NCBI RefSeq assembly: GCF_011405515.1
Contig: NZ_AP022671.1
Location: 1,612,001 to 1,676,000 of the forward strand
Direction: 5' to 3'
DNA length: 64,000 nucleotides
DNA from: Nitrospira sp. KM1
GTDB lineage: Bacteria; Nitrospirota; Nitrospiria; Nitrospirales; Nitrospiraceae
Part shown: positions 62,911 to 64,000 of the stretch, piece by piece
Numbering within the stretch: position 1 is the first letter of the stretch
Layout of the letters: each line of letters starts with the position of its first letter
Notes under the pieces: generated by a model
Database searches by the model: none
What the model was told of the DNA's origin: nothing
Seen by the model: the letters and a program-made list of their open reading frames with translations, nothing else
Position numbers and translations under genes: made by a program

Positions 62911-64000
62911 CTACGAGACCGACTTTTTCGCCGATTTACCCGCCTGAAGATATCGGTCGATCCCGCCGGCCATTTTTCTTCCTTCAGCAATGGCCCACAC
63001 GATCAGCGAGGCGCCGCGTTTGGTGTCGCCGCCGGCAAAGACGCCGTCGAGGTTGGTCATGAAATTCCCGTCAACGGAAACGGCACCGCGGGCATCATAC
63101 TTGAGGCCAAGATCGTCGAGCAGTCCGTTCTTCACCGGGCCGGTGAATCCCATAGCCAGCAGGACGAGATCAGCGTCCAGTACAAATTCGCTGTTCCCGA
63201 CCGGAGTGAACTTTCCCCCCTCGAACTTGACCCGTCCGGCATGGAGCTTAGTGATATGGCCGTTGTGGCCGGTGAACTTTGAGGTGGAAACGCTCCATTG
63301 CCGGTCACATCCTTCTTCATGCGCATGCGACGTCCGCAACTGCATCGGCCACAGTGGCCACGGAGTGGAATCCGCACGTTGAGGCGGCGGTTCCGGGAGC
63401 AGCTCGAATTGATGCGCTTCCACGCAACCCTGCCGATGAGCGGTACCCAGGCAATCCGAGCCCGTGTCGCCGCCGCCGATGATGATCACGCGTTTGCCTT
63501 TGGCCGTAATCGGTTCCTCGGTGACGGGAATGCCGGCAGTGCGCTTGTTCTGTTGCGTCAGGTATTCCATCGCCAGGTGCACGCCCTTCAATTCGCGGCC
63601 GGGAATCGGGAGTTCACGGGCCTGTTCTGCCCCCATGGTGAGTCCGACCGCATCGAAACGCGTACGAAGTTGCTCGCCCGTGATGTCTTCGCCCGCCGTC
63701 ACGCCGGTCTTGAATTCCACGCCCTCGGCCTTCATCTGTTCGAGCCGGCGGTCGATCACCCACTTTTCCATTTTAAAATCCGGGATGCCGTACCGGAGCA
63801 AGCCCCCAATGCGGTCGGCCTTTTCAAAGACCGTGACATTGTGGCCGGCGCGAGCCAGCTGTTGCGCAGCCGCCAGACCCGCCGGGCCGGAGCCGATGAT
63901 CGCCACGGTTTTTCCCGTCTTCGTCACGGGGAGAATCGGCGCAATCAGGCCTTCATTGAAGCCGCGGTCCACGATATTCCATTCGATCACCCGAATAGAG
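62911..64000 (-). CDS. gltD: glutamate synthase small subunit GltD (5' end beyond window)
   Basis: 363 codons seen; the N-terminal Fe-S domain lies outside. IIGSGPAGLAAAQQLARAG binds FAD, IIGGGDTGSDCLGTA binds NADPH, and GVFAGGDTKRGASLIVWAIAEGRKMA closes the second FAD site. It supplies electrons from NADPH to the large subunit for glutamate synthesis. The stop TAG at 62911 is followed in frame by a truncated DUF433 gene. Confidence 0.92.
   Translation of the reverse strand, partial: SIRVIEWNIVDRGFNEGLIAPILPVTKTGKTVAIIGSGPAGLAAAQQLARAGHNVTVFEKADRIGGLLRYGIPDFKMEKWVIDRRLEQMKAEGVEFKTGVTAGEDITGEQLRTRFDAVGLTMGAEQARELPIPGRELKGVHLAMEYLTQQNKRTAGIPVTEEPITAKGKRVIIIGGGDTGSDCLGTAHRQGCVEAHQFELLPEPPPQRADSTPWPLWPMQLRTSHAHEEGCDRQWSVSTSKFTGHNGHITKLHAGRVKFEGGKFTPVGNSEFVLDADLVLLAMGFTGPVKNGLLDDLGLKYDARGAVSVDGNFMTNLDGVFAGGDTKRGASLIVWAIAEGRKMAGGIDRYLQAGKSAKKSVS

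Overview
The window looks like chromosome from a Nitrospira-type bacterium (phylum Nitrospirota). This is an inference from gene content, not from a marker gene. The clues are a very large MofA/MnxG-like multicopper oxidase beside tandem type-1 copper proteins, a six-haem NapC/NirT-type cytochrome next to molybdenum-cofactor genes (MobB, MoeA), an Mrp scaffold and TatC, plus a Gram-negative envelope (Tol-Pal, many lipoproteins). Such a set would suit a chemolithotroph that relies on exported Mo and haem enzymes.

Layout. 1-7 kb (minus): two paralogous periplasmic cupredoxin-like proteins and a 1614-residue six-domain multicopper oxidase. 7-10 kb (plus): KimA-like permease and an exported Ig/PKD-like protein. 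10-12.7 kb (minus): an orphan HExxH protein, a lipoprotein and a small zinc-ribbon protein. 13-15 kb: RqcH/NFACT protein and an RRM protein with a clear terminator. 15-24 kb (minus): ABC exporter, six-haem cytochrome, MobB, MoeA, Mrp, TatC, HtrA and a lipoprotein. 24-30.4 kb: glycosyltransferase, polytopic membrane protein, carbamoyltransferase, and a lipoprotein with a caspase fold that lacks its catalytic dyad. 30.4-44.8 kb (minus): a c-type cytochrome, then a long near-continuous run whose transcription order is tolQ, tolR, tolA-like, tolB, pal, two CpoB-like genes, mutL, miaA, MTA phosphorylase, PfkB kinase, TPR lipoprotein and rodZ. 45 kb: tRNA-Asp and tRNA-Val, then a Xer recombinase. 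46-56.6 kb: mostly housekeeping and envelope genes (binding protein, M50 protease, TrpS, bifunctional nuclease, metallo-beta-lactamase fold hydrolase, NlpC-like lipoprotein, FNR-type reductase).

The right end (57-63 kb) is different. It is an eroded accessory region holding an intact VapBC pair, a frameshifted HicAB pair, a decayed DUF433/DUF5615 pair, a nucleotidyltransferase pair, the C-terminal stump of an integron-type integrase, one convincing and one degenerate attC site, a cassette ORF starting three bases after an attC core, a 21-bp in-frame tandem expansion, and a second decayed copy of the gltD 3' end. Frameshifts were noticed only here, which argues for real decay rather than poor sequence. 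I read it as a relict integron plus toxin-antitoxin debris next to gltD. The window ends inside gltD.

Most starts were moved from the longest ORF to the codon with a Shine-Dalgarno sequence or translational coupling; the reason is given in the entries. No CRISPR array, rRNA, prophage or intact transposase was seen.
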